64,000 nucleotides of DNA from Streptomyces sp. NBC_01351 (GTDB lineage Bacteria > Actinomycetota > Actinomycetes > Streptomycetales > Streptomycetaceae), in assembly GCF_036237315.1 (NCBI RefSeq), contig NZ_CP108356.1, positions 6,205,501-6,269,500 on the forward strand, given 5' to 3'. Shown one piece after another: positions 13,683 to 22,095 of this stretch. Position 1 is the first letter of the stretch. Each line of letters begins with the position of its first letter. The notes under the pieces are model-generated. The model was not told the origin of the DNA, made no database searches, and saw only the letters and a program-made list of their open reading frames with translations. A program made the position numbers and the translations under genes.

Positions 13683-13722
13683 ACCCCTCATACGGTCCGT
13701 ACAACGGAGTACGGAAACCTGA

Positions 13723-13766
13723 CACAGCGCCCGCCACGTCCCCGACCAGGGGTGGCGGGCGCTGTG
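13723..13766. terminator. Strong terminator hairpin downstream of gltBD
   Basis: A perfect 15-bp inverted repeat (CACAGCGCCCGCCAC / GTGGCGGGCGCTGTG) with a 14-nt loop that can itself pair CCCC with GGGG. U-tract absent, as usual for Streptomyces terminators. Confidence 0.8.
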
Positions 13767-13860
13767 GCGTTCTGTAGTCGTATGAATGCGTTTCGCTGAT
13801 CCTGTGGCGTGGCTGGGCCTACGCTTCTTGCGGAGCAAGGGCACTGCGGAAGCGGGGGGC

Positions 13861-14697
13861 ATGCCGAAGTCGAAGGATCTGAGTGGGGCGGAGACGCCGG
13901 GGGAGTTTGCCCGCGAGGAACTGCGTCGGCACCGGGAAGCGGCCGGGCTGTCCCAGGCGGGACTGGGTGAGCGGATCTTCACGAGTGGGGCGTACGTCGG
14001 GCAGATGGAGTGCGGCACGCGGCGGCTGCGGCCGGAGATCGCGGAGGTGATCGACAGGGAGCTCGGCACAGGGGACTACTTCACCCGCCTGGCCATGGCG
14101 TTCAAGTCCAAGCACGTCGAGTACTTCGCCGAAGCGGCCGAGCTGGAACGTTTGGCGACGGCCATCTTCGACTACGGCCCCACGCTGGTTCCCGGGCTGC
14201 TCCAGACAGCGGACTACGCTCGCGCCGTAACTCGGGCTACTAGTCCCACCGCCCTGGCGGAACACGTCGAAAAGCTGGTCGCGGCACGCGTTGAACGCGC
14301 ACGGCTCCTCGGTGATCCGGAGACCCCCGAGATGTGGGTCGTCCTGCACGAGGCGGTGCTGCGGACGGCGGTCGGGGGGCCTGCTGTGATGGCCGCTCAG
14401 CTGCGGCACGTCTCGGCGTGCGTCCGCGCCCATCGAATCACCGTGCAGGTAGTGCCGTTCTCCGCCGGTGCCCATGGCGTCCTGGATGCGTCTGTGAGGA
14501 TCATGCAGTTCGCCGACGCACCCGATGTGGCGTACACCGAGGGGCCTCACGCAGGGCAGTTGCTCGACGATCCGGCACTGGTTCAGCGCCACTGGAGGTC
14601 ATACGATCTTGCAAGGGCTGCCGCACTGTCGCCGGAGGTGTCCCTGACCTTGATCGAGTCGGTGGCGGAGGAGCACGCGAAATGCGCGCAGACGTAA
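13861..14697 (+). CDS. XRE-family HTH regulator with DUF5753 sensor domain
   Basis: 278 aa from the ATG at 13861 (an upstream ATG at 13786 would add 25 unconserved residues overlapping the probable promoter). The helix-turn-helix spans about residues 20-60 ([21 protein letters not shown]...[17 protein letters not shown]). The DUF5753 domain follows ([21 protein letters not shown] typical). Such proteins occur in many copies in streptomycetes, each next to a small DUF397 protein; the WhiJ pair is the studied example, linked to developmental control. Its 3' end overlaps the DUF397 gene by 16 bp, so the pair is coupled. The target is unknown. Confidence 0.9.
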   Translation: MPKSKDLSGAETPGEFAREELRRHREAAGLSQAGLGERIFTSGAYVGQMECGTRRLRPEIAEVIDRELGTGDYFTRLAMAFKSKHVEYFAEAAELERLATAIFDYGPTLVPGLLQTADYARAVTRATSPTALAEHVEKLVAARVERARLLGDPETPEMWVVLHEAVLRTAVGGPAVMAAQLRHVSACVRAHRITVQVVPFSAGAHGVLDASVRIMQFADAPDVAYTEGPHAGQLLDDPALVQRHWRSYDLARAAALSPEVSLTLIESVAEEHAKCAQT

Positions 14698-14882
14698 ACG
14701 GCCTGTCCTGGAGGAAGTCCTCGTACAGCAACGGCGAGGGCGGCAACTGCGTAGAGGTTTCCGACGATCTCCGCGGCATCGTCCCCGTAAGGGACACCAA
14801 GCGCGGGGGCGCCGGTCCGGTGCTGGTGTTCCCGTTCGCCGCGTGGGCTCCGTTCATCCAGGCCGTGAAAGCTCAAGCCTGA
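14682..14882 (+). CDS. DUF397 small protein
   Basis: 66 aa with the family signature [19 protein letters not shown] near the N-terminus and [19 protein letters not shown] near the C-terminus. It is the obligate small partner of the preceding XRE-DUF5753 gene, and overlaps it by 16 bp. DUF397 partners are thought to modulate the regulator (known of the family, mechanism unclear). Its last 29 bp overlap the 3' end of the convergent UTRA gene. Confidence 0.92.
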   Translation: MRADVNGLSWRKSSYSNGEGGNCVEVSDDLRGIVPVRDTKRGGAGPVLVFPFAAWAPFIQAVKAQA

Positions 14883-15411
14883 TCTCGTACCGCAGCTGCT
14901 GACGGCCTGCCGGCATGACCATCACGTCCGCCTGGATCGGGCGGTCCGCCGCGCCGTAGGTGGTGCGGGCCAGGTGAAGCACCGGTTCGCCCGCCCCGAG
15001 GCGCAGTTGCTCACGTTCCTCGTCACGCGGCATGCGTGCGGTCACGTTCTCTACGACCCGTACGCCGACGTGCCCCAAGGCAGCCAGCAGGGTCACGGCG
15101 CCGCCGCGGATCTTCGCCGTGCCGGCCAGTGGGGTGCCCGCGGCGATGTCGGCGGGGTAGTACGTGTCCGTCAGCTCGGTCGGTTCGCCGTCGAGTTCGA
15201 TCAGTCTGCGGCGGACCACCACCAGGGCGGCGTCCGGCAGGCCGAGCATTCGGGCGACCTCGGCCGGGGCCGAGACCTCCCCGGCGTGCAGGATGCGCTG
15301 TCCGCCCCGACCGCCTCCGGCCTGCGCTTCTTCCGTCCAGGCGTCCGTATCCCCGGCCGCGCGCGGGGTCACGTACGGCATCGAGGTGCTGGTCCATCCG
15401 CTCTCGCTCAC
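14854..15411 (-). CDS. Stand-alone UTRA-domain protein (GntR/HutC-type effector domain without HTH)
   Basis: 185 aa from a GTG at 15411. From about residue 35 it matches the UTRA ligand-binding fold of HutC/GntR regulators: RILHAGEVSAPAEVARMLGLPDAALVVVRRRLIELDGEP, then LTDTYYPADIAAGTPLAG, and the terminal [31 protein letters not shown] strands. The winged-helix DNA-binding domain that normally precedes UTRA is missing; only about 35 unrelated residues lie upstream. It diverges from a YtrA-type GntR gene, which has a winged helix but no UTRA. It may be an effector-binding partner or a remnant (inference). The 3' end overlaps DUF397 convergently by 29 bp. Confidence 0.8.
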   Translation of the reverse strand: MSESGWTSTSMPYVTPRAAGDTDAWTEEAQAGGGRGGQRILHAGEVSAPAEVARMLGLPDAALVVVRRRLIELDGEPTELTDTYYPADIAAGTPLAGTAKIRGGAVTLLAALGHVGVRVVENVTARMPRDEEREQLRLGAGEPVLHLARTTYGAADRPIQADVMVMPAGRQQLRYEIRLELSRPG

Positions 15412-15434
15412 GCACCCACACTAGGCGTGCCCTC

Positions 15435-15485
15435 TTGACGGCGATCACATATGTACAGTCCTATAGTGCTAGGAAGCTAGATGAA
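15435..15485 (+). promoter_or_regulatory. Probable promoter/operator of the GntR-ABC operon
   Basis: A TTGACG -35-like hexamer at 15435 is followed by an A/T-rich stretch with -10-like TCCTAT/TATAGT around 15459-15467. CCTA-6 nt-TAGG (15460-15473) and a second CTAG repeat overlap the -10, a likely site for the YtrA-type repressor encoded just downstream. Assignment is by position and symmetry only. Confidence 0.5.
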
Positions 15486-15497
15486 TAGAGGTGGACG

Positions 15498-15917
15498 GTG
15501 ATCGAGTTTCACCTCGATGCCCGGTCCGGCGTCGCTCCGTACATGCAGTTGATCCACCAGGTACGGCAGGCCCTGCGGTTGGGGCTGCTGGCCGAGGGGG
15601 ACCGGTTGCCGACGGTCAAGGACGTCGCCGCCTCGGTGGCGATCAATCCGAACACCGTGCTGAAGGCGTACCGGGAGCTCGAGTACGAGGGGCTGGTCGC
15701 GAAGAAGCCCGGGGTCGGGACGTTCATCTCCGGGACGCTCGGCGACGACGCCTCGCTGTCCGAGCACGAGCCGCTGCGGCAGGAGTTGCAGCGGTGGCTG
15801 GCGAAGGCGCGGAGTGCCGGGTTGGACGAGGAGAGCATCGAGGCCCTGTTCCTGAGCACCTTCCGTAATCGGAGTACGCACACGCACGCGCACACGCACG
15901 CCGAAGAGGAGAAATGA
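15498..15917 (+). CDS. GntR-family regulator, YtrA subfamily
   Basis: 139 aa from a GTG. The winged helix occupies about residues 5-75 (GVAPYMQLIHQVRQALRLGLLAEGDRLPTVKDVAASVAINPNTVLKAYRELEYEGL), followed by the short helical YtrA tail. YtrA regulators repress adjacent ABC transporter operons. The stop overlaps the ATPase ATG (ATGA), giving a GntR-ATPase-permease operon. Odd feature: the C-terminus is His-rich (HTHAHTHAEEEK). Confidence 0.92.
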   Translation: MIEFHLDARSGVAPYMQLIHQVRQALRLGLLAEGDRLPTVKDVAASVAINPNTVLKAYRELEYEGLVAKKPGVGTFISGTLGDDASLSEHEPLRQELQRWLAKARSAGLDEESIEALFLSTFRNRSTHTHAHTHAEEEK

Positions 15918-16810
15918 CCGCCATATTGGAAGCCCACGCGCTGGGCAAGCGGTACGGCCGCAAACAAGCGTTGTCCGACTGCACCCTGAGCCTCCCGGCC
16001 GGGCGGGTCGTCGGGCTGGTCGGGCCCAACGGGGCGGGGAAGTCGACCCTGTTGCAGCTGGCCTGCGGGCTGATCGGACCGACCTCCGGCAGCATCGAAG
16101 TGCTCGGCGGGCGGCCCGCCTCCGGGCCCGAGCAGCTGGCCAAGGTCGGTTTCGTCGCCCAGGACACGCCCACGTACGCGGGGCTGACCATCGCCGACCA
16201 CCTGAAGCTCGGTGCCCGGCTCAACCCGGGATGGGACGCCGCGCTCGCGGAAGGGCGGATCCGGCAGCTCGGACTGGATCCGAAGCAGAAGGCCGGGAAG
16301 CTCTCCGGCGGTCAGCGCGCCCAGGTCGCGCTGACCCTCGCCGTGGCCAAGCGGCCCGAGCTGCTGATGCTCGACGAGCCGGTCGCCGCCCTGGACCCGT
16401 TGGCCCGGCGGGAGTTCCTGCAGAGCCTGATGGAGTTCGTGGCCGAGGAGGGGGTCACCGTCGTGCTCTCCTCGCACCTGGTCTCCGACCTGGAGCGGGT
16501 CTGCGACTACCTCGTCTCGCTGGTCGCCTCACGGGTGCAGGTGGCGGGTGACGTCGACGACCTCCTCGCCAGCCACTTCCGGCTCACCACCGCGCGCCGG
16601 GATGCCGCCACGCTGCCCGAGGGCATGCGGGTCATCCAGGAAACCCACACCGAGCGGCAGAGCACCTTCATCGTGCGGGCCGAGAAGCCGGTCCAGGATC
16701 CCTCCTGGGTGCTGGAGCCCCTCAACCTGGAGGACCTCGTTCTCACCTACATGAGCCAGGGCGCCACGGCCGGGCCCGGCCGCCGACCCACTCCGGAGGA
16801 CCCGCGATGA
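15914..16810 (+). CDS. ABC transporter ATP-binding protein
   Basis: 298 aa. Walker A GPNGAGKST near residue 42, Q-loop in VAQDTPTYAG, signature LSGGQ at about residue 134, Walker B LLMLDEP near 155 and the H-loop His in SSHLVSDL. An ABC-2 type exporter ATPase C-terminal extension follows. It forms a transporter with the next gene, overlapping it by ATGA, and is regulated by the YtrA-type gene before it. Transported compound unknown; such operons often respond to cell-wall-active or antimicrobial agents (family knowledge). Confidence 0.93.
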   Translation: MTAILEAHALGKRYGRKQALSDCTLSLPAGRVVGLVGPNGAGKSTLLQLACGLIGPTSGSIEVLGGRPASGPEQLAKVGFVAQDTPTYAGLTIADHLKLGARLNPGWDAALAEGRIRQLGLDPKQKAGKLSGGQRAQVALTLAVAKRPELLMLDEPVAALDPLARREFLQSLMEFVAEEGVTVVLSSHLVSDLERVCDYLVSLVASRVQVAGDVDDLLASHFRLTTARRDAATLPEGMRVIQETHTERQSTFIVRAEKPVQDPSWVLEPLNLEDLVLTYMSQGATAGPGRRPTPEDPR

Positions 16811-17844
16811 TATGGCTGACCTGGCGCCAGTACCGCGTCCAGACGCTCGTCGCCCTCGCCGCCCTGGCCGCGCTCGCGATATTCCTCGTGGTCACCGGCT
16901 TCCAGATGCGGGACGCGTACGACAGCACCGTCGCCGGCTGCCAGGGCGGCGGCTGTGACAGCGTCAAGGAGGCGCTGGTCGCCCAATACCAGACCTTGAC
17001 CTACTACGTCACCGCTCTGCTGATCGCCGTCCCCGGCATCATCGGGGTCTTCTGGGGTGCTCCGCTGATCGCCCGCGAACTGGAGACCGGCACCCACCGG
17101 CTGATCTGGAACCAGAGCATCACCCGAGGCCGTTGGCTGCTGGCCAAGCTCGGGGTCGTCGGTCTCGTCGCCGTCGTCGTCGTCGGACTGCTGAGTCTGC
17201 TGGTGAGTTGGTGGGCGAGTCCCATCGACCGGATCACCATGGACCGGTTCACCCCGCTGATGTTCAGCGGACGCGCGATCGTTCCGTTCGGCTACACGGC
17301 CTTCGCCTTCACCCTCGGAGCCTGCGCCGGGCTACTGCTCCGGCGCACCGTACCCGCGATGGCCGCGACCCTCGTCCTCTTCACCGCCGTCCAGATCCTC
17401 GTGCCCTTCGTGGTCCGCCCGCACTACATGGCCCCCGAGCGCAGCGACGTGGCGCTCAAGTCCCTCGCCATGGCACCGGGCGTCGACGGCGGCGCGTTCG
17501 GGGGGCCGAAGGACGGCTGGAAGGGGGTCCACATCCAGCTCACGGGATCCGGTGACAACGCCAGCATGTTGGTGGGGGTGGCCAGGCCCGGCGACTGGGT
17601 GGTCTCCGAGCCCGGTTCGGCGCTCGACCCGTCCGGTCGAGAGGTCCGCGGCACCCAGGGCTGCGCGGACCCCCGGGTGGACCCCTTCGAGTGCTTCGCC
17701 ACGTCGAACCTGCACATCAAGGTGGCTTATCAGCCCGCCGACCGCTACTGGACCTTCCAGTGGATCGAGACGGGGATCTTCCTCGCCCTTTCCGGGCTGC
17801 TGGCCGGCTTCTGCTCCTGGTGGCTGCGGCGCCGAGTGGCCTGA
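16807..17844 (+). CDS. ABC-2 type transporter permease
   Basis: 345 aa. The first membrane helix (about residues 13-35) is followed by an extracytoplasmic segment with two close cysteines. Helices near 60-80, 118-140 and 160-220 follow, then a large outside domain (about 220-315) and a final helix FLALSGLLAGFCSWWLRRR. This is the YtrC/D-like layout. Its ATG overlaps the ATPase stop (ATGA). Function as exporter follows from the partner ATPase. Confidence 0.88.
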   Translation: MIWLTWRQYRVQTLVALAALAALAIFLVVTGFQMRDAYDSTVAGCQGGGCDSVKEALVAQYQTLTYYVTALLIAVPGIIGVFWGAPLIARELETGTHRLIWNQSITRGRWLLAKLGVVGLVAVVVVGLLSLLVSWWASPIDRITMDRFTPLMFSGRAIVPFGYTAFAFTLGACAGLLLRRTVPAMAATLVLFTAVQILVPFVVRPHYMAPERSDVALKSLAMAPGVDGGAFGGPKDGWKGVHIQLTGSGDNASMLVGVARPGDWVVSEPGSALDPSGREVRGTQGCADPRVDPFECFATSNLHIKVAYQPADRYWTFQWIETGIFLALSGLLAGFCSWWLRRRVA

Positions 17845-18143
17845 TGGCGGGGTGGGGTGAGGGGGCGGCCGAAGCCAACGCAACTGGCTTCGGCCGCTCC
17901 CTCGACTCTACGGCCGCTGCGTCCCCTGCCGTGGTGCGGGAGGCGGTTGCGGTGCGCCCGCCCGCCATTCGGGCTGTACGACGGTGGCGCCCCAGCGGAT
18001 GGACGGGGACGAGGCCGTCACGCCGGCTCCGAAGCCACAGCCCAGGCCTGTGCCAGGGGGACCGTTATGCGGGCGGGGCTGCCCGCGGGGCAGTTCAGGG
18101 TGAACGGGGAGGGATGCGTTGAGCAGATCCGATCTCCGCCGGG
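17845..18143. other. Gene-free stretch between ABC permease and GlxA-type regulator
   Basis: About 300 bp. It opens with a strong hairpin (listed separately). The remainder has open frames on both strands, but none has a convincing start, ribosome site or family similarity. A decayed small gene is possible but not supported. Confidence 0.4.
17865..17897. terminator. Terminator hairpin after the ABC operon
   Basis: A perfect 13-bp inverted repeat GCGGCCGAAGCCA / TGGCTTCGGCCGC around a 7-nt loop, 20 bp after the permease stop. Confidence 0.8.
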
Positions 18144-19127
18144 CTATGCGTCGCCACTGACAACGGCCCGGGTGCGCGAGGCGACCCGGTAGGCGCTGGG
18201 GGTCAGGCCCGTGTGGCGGATGAGGTGGGTGCGGAGGGAGTCGGCCGTGCCGAGGCCGCTGCGGGTGGCGACCTGGTCCATCGGGAGGGTGGTCGTCTCC
18301 AGGATTTCGCGGGCGCGGTCCAGGCGCTGGTGCAGCAGCCACTGGAGGGGGCTGGCGCCCGTCTCGGAACGGAAGCGGCGGGTCAGGGTGCGGACGCTCG
18401 TGCCCGCGTGCCGGGCCAGATCGGCCAGCGTCGTCGGCTCGTCCAGGCGGGCCAGCGCCCAGGCGCGGGTCGCGGCGAGGGAGGTGCCGCGCTCGGCCGG
18501 GAGCGGGGTCTCGATGTACTGGGCCTGGCCGCCCGGGCGGACGGGGGCCGCCACCACCAGGCGGGCGGTGGCGTTCGCGACCGCCGATCCGTAGTCGCAG
18601 CGCACCATGTGCAGGCACAGGTCGATCCCGGCCGACATGCCCGCCGAGGTCAGTACCCCTTCGTCCTCCGTGAACAGGACGCCGGGCACGAGGTCGACGT
18701 CCGGGAAGAGCTGCCGGAAGTCCGCTGATGCCGACCAGAAGGTCGTGGCGCGGCGGCCCGCCAGGAGACCGGCCTGCGCCAGGACGAACGCGCCCGTGCA
18801 GATGGAAGCGATGCGCGCGCCGCGTGCGGCGGCGGCCCGCAGGGCGTCCAGCACCCGGGGGTCGGTGGCATCCCGGTCGGCCGTCCCCGTGACCATCACC
18901 GTGTCGGCCCGCTCGACCGCTTCCAGGCCGTTCGGCACCACCACGTCCGTGCCGTACGCCGCCTCCAGCACGCCGGGGACGAGGGTGCAGACCGTCACCT
19001 CGTAGGCGGGCTGATCGCCGATGCTCGTCGCACCGAACACCACCCCCGGGATCGACAGGTCGAAGGTGGTCAGCGGGGGACACGCGATGACCACGATGCG
19101 GTGCGGGCGGGTGGGGGGAGTGGCCAT
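18144..19127 (-). CDS. GlxA-type transcriptional regulator (DJ-1/PfpI domain + AraC HTH)
   Basis: 327 aa. Residues 10-180 form a DJ-1/PfpI-like domain with the conserved Cys segment SICTGAFVLAQAGLLAGR. Residues 215-315 form an AraC-type double HTH (LADLARHAGTSVRTLTRRFRSETGASPLQWL). It diverges from the epimerase-like gene with 113 bp between starts, and is its likely regulator. Family members respond to small molecules or amino-acid derivatives; the effector is unknown. Confidence 0.9.
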   Translation of the reverse strand: MATPPTRPHRIVVIACPPLTTFDLSIPGVVFGATSIGDQPAYEVTVCTLVPGVLEAAYGTDVVVPNGLEAVERADTVMVTGTADRDATDPRVLDALRAAAARGARIASICTGAFVLAQAGLLAGRRATTFWSASADFRQLFPDVDLVPGVLFTEDEGVLTSAGMSAGIDLCLHMVRCDYGSAVANATARLVVAAPVRPGGQAQYIETPLPAERGTSLAATRAWALARLDEPTTLADLARHAGTSVRTLTRRFRSETGASPLQWLLHQRLDRAREILETTTLPMDQVATRSGLGTADSLRTHLIRHTGLTPSAYRVASRTRAVVSGDA

Positions 19128-19240
19128 GGCTCGAATCTCCGGAAGGCTGGCATTCGGGCCACTACTGTACGGCTCCGCGCCGGGCGAGGGTTGATCCCGT
19201 CAGCAGAACCAACTCGCAGTTCCCGTACAGGAGTACAGCC

Positions 19241-20158
19241 ATGGCCTTGCACGTCATCACGGGCGCCGGTGCGATCGGCACCGCCACCGCACGCCTCCTC
19301 GCCGCATCCGGCGAACAGGTGCGCGTCATCACCCGCAGCGGCGGCGGGCCCGAGCACCCGCTCGTCGAGCGGGTCGCCGCCGATGTCACGGACACCGGGC
19401 GGCTGGCCGAGCTGCTGAGGGGCGCGAAGACCCTCTACAACGCCGCGGCCCCCGCCTACCAGGACTGGCGGACCGAGTTTCCGCCCCTTGCCGCTGCGCT
19501 GCTCGCCGCTGCCGAACGGGCCGGCGCCGACTACGTGATGCTGGGGAACGTCTACGGGTACGGGCCGGTCGAAGGGCCCATCGCGCCCGAGCGGCCCATG
19601 CGGCCGAACTCCGACAAGGGGCGGGTCCGCGCCGCCATGTGGGAGGAGGCCCTGGCCGCGCACGGGGCCGGGCGGGTGCGGGTCGCCGAGGTCCGGCCGG
19701 GCGACTTCCTCGGGGCCGGCGCCATCGGCCTCTTCCCCCTGGTGGCCGTGCCCGCCGTACTGGCCGGCACGGAGGCCGTCCTCCCGGTGGGGCTCGACGC
19801 GCCGCACGCCTGGTCTTACGTGGGCGACGTCGCACGCACCCTGATCGCCGCCGGCGCGCACGAGGACGGCTGGGGCCGCGCCTGGCACGTGCCGTCCACC
19901 TCCGAGCTGTCCCCGAGAGACCTGATGGCCAGGCTGGCCGAGCTCGCCGGGGCGCCGGCTCCGCGGCTGCGGACCATGACGCCGGACGAGCTCGCCGCGG
20001 CGGCCGCGGCGGACGCCGTGGTGGCCGAGATCCCGGAGATGGCCTACCAGTACGAACGCGAGCTGCGCCTCGACGCCTCCGGGACGGAGCGCGTGCTCGG
20101 AGTGCGGGCCACGGAACTGGACCTCGTGCTCAAGGAGTTGGCGTCGACCGGGCGGTGA
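19241..20158 (+). CDS. NAD-dependent epimerase/dehydratase-family protein
   Basis: 305 aa extended SDR/NmrA-like fold. The N-terminal nucleotide-binding GAGAIGTATA motif lies at residues 8-17, the acidic strand end and VTDTGRLAELL follow, and YVMLGNVYGYGP replaces the usual YxxxK active site. The missing Tyr-Lys pair suggests binding or isomerase activity rather than a classic dehydrogenase. The ATG has a CAGGAG-like ribosome site. It is divergent from the GlxA-type regulator and probably controlled by it. Confidence 0.8.
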   Translation: MALHVITGAGAIGTATARLLAASGEQVRVITRSGGGPEHPLVERVAADVTDTGRLAELLRGAKTLYNAAAPAYQDWRTEFPPLAAALLAAAERAGADYVMLGNVYGYGPVEGPIAPERPMRPNSDKGRVRAAMWEEALAAHGAGRVRVAEVRPGDFLGAGAIGLFPLVAVPAVLAGTEAVLPVGLDAPHAWSYVGDVARTLIAAGAHEDGWGRAWHVPSTSELSPRDLMARLAELAGAPAPRLRTMTPDELAAAAAADAVVAEIPEMAYQYERELRLDASGTERVLGVRATELDLVLKELASTGR

Positions 20159-20175
20159 GCACGACCTACCCGCGA

Positions 20176-20196
20176 GTATTGACTAATAGTCAATAC
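20176..20196. promoter_or_regulatory. Perfect 21-bp palindrome, likely operator
   Basis: GTATTGACTA-A-TAGTCAATAC: ten-base arms are perfectly complementary around a single central base, in an otherwise GC-rich region. It lies 17 bp after the epimerase stop and 53 bp before the next GTG start, a position suited to an operator over the promoter of the 20250-21550 operon. Symmetry and size fit a TetR- or MarR-type dimer; no such regulator is encoded beside it. Confidence 0.75.
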
Positions 20197-20249
20197 GGGG
20201 CCACGCTCGGGACGAGCCGTCGTTCGTCTCCGGTAGGGGAGGTCGTCCC

Positions 20250-20474
20250 GTGGGTGTGGATCAGGAACTGGGCCGGTTGGGTGTGGAGTTCGGTGGAGTG
20301 CAGCTTCCCGACTCGTTCAAGGAACTGAGCGCGGAGGAGCTCGTACGGCTGGCCGACGCGCTGAGCCGCGAGCGGGCGCGGCAGGCCGACGGGCTGAACG
20401 AGGCCGCCGAAGAGGCGCTCCGGCTGGTACCCGCGCTCGCGCGCGGCGCCGTGCGCAAGGTGCTGTTCCGGTGA
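20250..20474 (+). CDS. Small hypothetical helical protein
   Basis: 74 aa from a GTG at 20250 (a second GTG at 20256 is possible); GGGGAGG ribosome site upstream. No family recognised. The C-terminal two thirds (LSAEELVRLADALSRERARQADGLNEAAEEALRL) predict amphipathic helix or coiled coil. The stop overlaps the next GTG (GTGA), so the two genes are probably co-translated. Confidence 0.7.
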   Translation: MGVDQELGRLGVEFGGVQLPDSFKELSAEELVRLADALSRERARQADGLNEAAEEALRLVPALARGAVRKVLFR

Positions 20475-21550
20475 GCCGGGCCGAGGCGGAAAAGGTCGCC
20501 CGGCTGCTGGGGGAGGAGGAGCTCGGGTTCCTCCGCGGGCTGCCGACGCAGGACGTGCGGAGGTTCCGCGAGCAGGCGAGCGCCGTACTGAACGACGGCG
20601 CCCCCGAGATGCTCGACCGGATCGCCGCCGCGACGAAGCTGGTGCCGGCCGGGGTCGCCGCGGCCATCTCGCAGAAGGCGCTGGGGCCGCGGCTGGCGGC
20701 GGCCGTCGCCGGGCGGCTGGAGGCGGGGCGTGCCGCGGACATCATCGCGAAGCTGCCGGTGTCGTTCACGGCCGAGTCGTGCGGGCACCTGGACCCGAGG
20801 AAGATCGCCGGGATCGTGGACCGGCTCGACGAGGGGCTCGTCGTACGGATCGCGGTCGCCCTCGCCGAGAAGGGCGACCACCTCACCATGGGGCGGTTCG
20901 TCGGGCACATGCGGGACCAGGTGCTCGGACGGATCCTGGGGCAGGTCGGCGACGCCGATGTGCTGAAGGCCGGGTTCTACGTGGACCAGCCCGAGCGGCT
21001 GCCGAGGATCCTGGAGCTGATGGGCGACGAGCGGCTCGGGGCGGTGGTCCGGGCCGCCGCGGCCGACGGGCTGTGGGAGGAGGCCCTCGCGGTCGCGGCC
21101 TCGGTGGGAGGGGAGCAGCGGCTGCGGATCGCGCAGCTCACGGCGCGGCTCGACGCGGCGGATCTTGACTCGCTCGTGCGGGTGACGCATGCGGAGGGGC
21201 TGTGGGAGGCGCTGCTGCCGCTCGTCGCCCTGCTGGGGGAGGAGGACCGGTTGGCGGTGGCCCGGCTGGAGTCCCTGCGGGATCCGCTGGTGCTGGCCGG
21301 GGTGGTGGCGGCCGTGGTGGCGACCGGGCTGTGGGGGGAGTTCCTGCCGCTGGTGGGGGTGCTGCCGGAGGATGCGCGGAAGGTGGTTGCGGATGCGGCG
21401 GCCGGGCTGGGGGACGGGGAGCTGGACGCGCTGGTGAGGGAGGTCGACAAGCGGGACCTGTGGGAGCTGGTGCTGCCGTTGGTCGAGCGGATGGAGGAGG
21501 CGGGGAAGGAGCGGATCTTCGCGCTGCCGGCCTTCCAGGACCAGTCCTGA
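20471..21550 (+). CDS. Hypothetical protein with HEAT-like helical repeats
   Basis: 359 aa, no signal peptide or membrane helices, no catalytic motif recognised. The C-terminal half has four degenerate units of about 40 residues, each with a core LWE(A/E/L)xLPLV: near DGLWEEALAVAAS, EGLWEALLPLVAL, TGLWGEFLPLVGV and RDLWELVLPLVER. This suggests an alpha-solenoid scaffold. The N-terminal half has LxxLGxxxLxxLL-type helices reminiscent of MgtE N-domains, but similarity is weak. It is coupled to the small upstream gene by GTGA. Confidence 0.7.
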   Translation: MSRAEAEKVARLLGEEELGFLRGLPTQDVRRFREQASAVLNDGAPEMLDRIAAATKLVPAGVAAAISQKALGPRLAAAVAGRLEAGRAADIIAKLPVSFTAESCGHLDPRKIAGIVDRLDEGLVVRIAVALAEKGDHLTMGRFVGHMRDQVLGRILGQVGDADVLKAGFYVDQPERLPRILELMGDERLGAVVRAAAADGLWEEALAVAASVGGEQRLRIAQLTARLDAADLDSLVRVTHAEGLWEALLPLVALLGEEDRLAVARLESLRDPLVLAGVVAAVVATGLWGEFLPLVGVLPEDARKVVADAAAGLGDGELDALVREVDKRDLWELVLPLVERMEEAGKERIFALPAFQDQS

Positions 21551-21594
21551 CCTGTCCCTGGGCGGGTGGCGAGGCCGACCGGTGCGGCGCCGCT

Positions 21595-22020
21595 GCCGGG
21601 GCTCTGCCCCGGACCCCGCGCCTCAATCGCCGGCGGGGCTGGGTTTGCCCCCCGGGGCGGGGTTTTTGGCCGTCGGGCCGGTCCGCGGGGTCCCTCCGTC
21701 GGCCAAGGGTCCCGCCCGTGGGCCGGGAGCGTGTTGGGGTGGGGAGGTCCCTGCGCCCCCGCCCCGTGGGCCGGGGATGCGTCGTTGGGGTGGGGGGGTC
21801 CCTGCGCCCCCGCCCCGTGGGTCGGGAGTACGCCTTGGGGTGGGGACACGGCGGAGTGTCCCCGCAGGACGAGCGCGCAACCACCCTCACGTCTCGCAGC
21901 GGTGCCTTGGTGCGCGAGGACGAGGAGACACTCCGGCGGGGCACCGCCCCAACAGGCCGGTCCCGGCCCAGGGGGCACCCTCAGCCCCGCCGGCGTTTGA
22001 GGCGCGGAACCCCGGGGAGG
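21595..22020. repeat. Large palindromic intergenic element, copy 1
   Basis: About 425 bp whose two ends are inverted copies: the left end CCCCGCGCCTCAATCGCCGG corresponds to the complement of the right end CCGGCGTTTGAGGCGCGG. Inside the right end a segment with CGCAGGACGAGCGCGCAACC and CGAGGACGAGGAGACACTCC is seen. The centre holds three tandem copies of a roughly 50-bp unit built on CCCCGTGGGCCGGGA...TTGGGGTGGGG. It fills the space between 21550 and 22096. No gene is supported here; the long open frames are composition artefacts. Confidence 0.85.
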
Positions 22021-22095
22021 GCGTAGGCCGGATGGGGCATCTGCCCGGCGGAACCGTGCAGTTGAGGGCGGCCTCGTCTGGTAACAGTGGGCCCC

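Noticed and set aside
17908..18143. Remnant of a small protein gene on the minus strand.
   Set aside because: No start with ribosome site, no recognisable motif, and frames on both strands are equally open.
19163..19230. CTGTACGG...CCGTACAG inverted repeat between the GlxA-type regulator and the epimerase.
   Set aside because: Arms are about 50 bp apart and GTAC is common; too weak to list as an operator.
21566..22026. Overlapping open frames in all six frames inside the palindromic elements.
   Set aside because: They are Arg/Gly/Pro-rich, follow the repeat, and similar frames appear in each copy in both directions; no gene.
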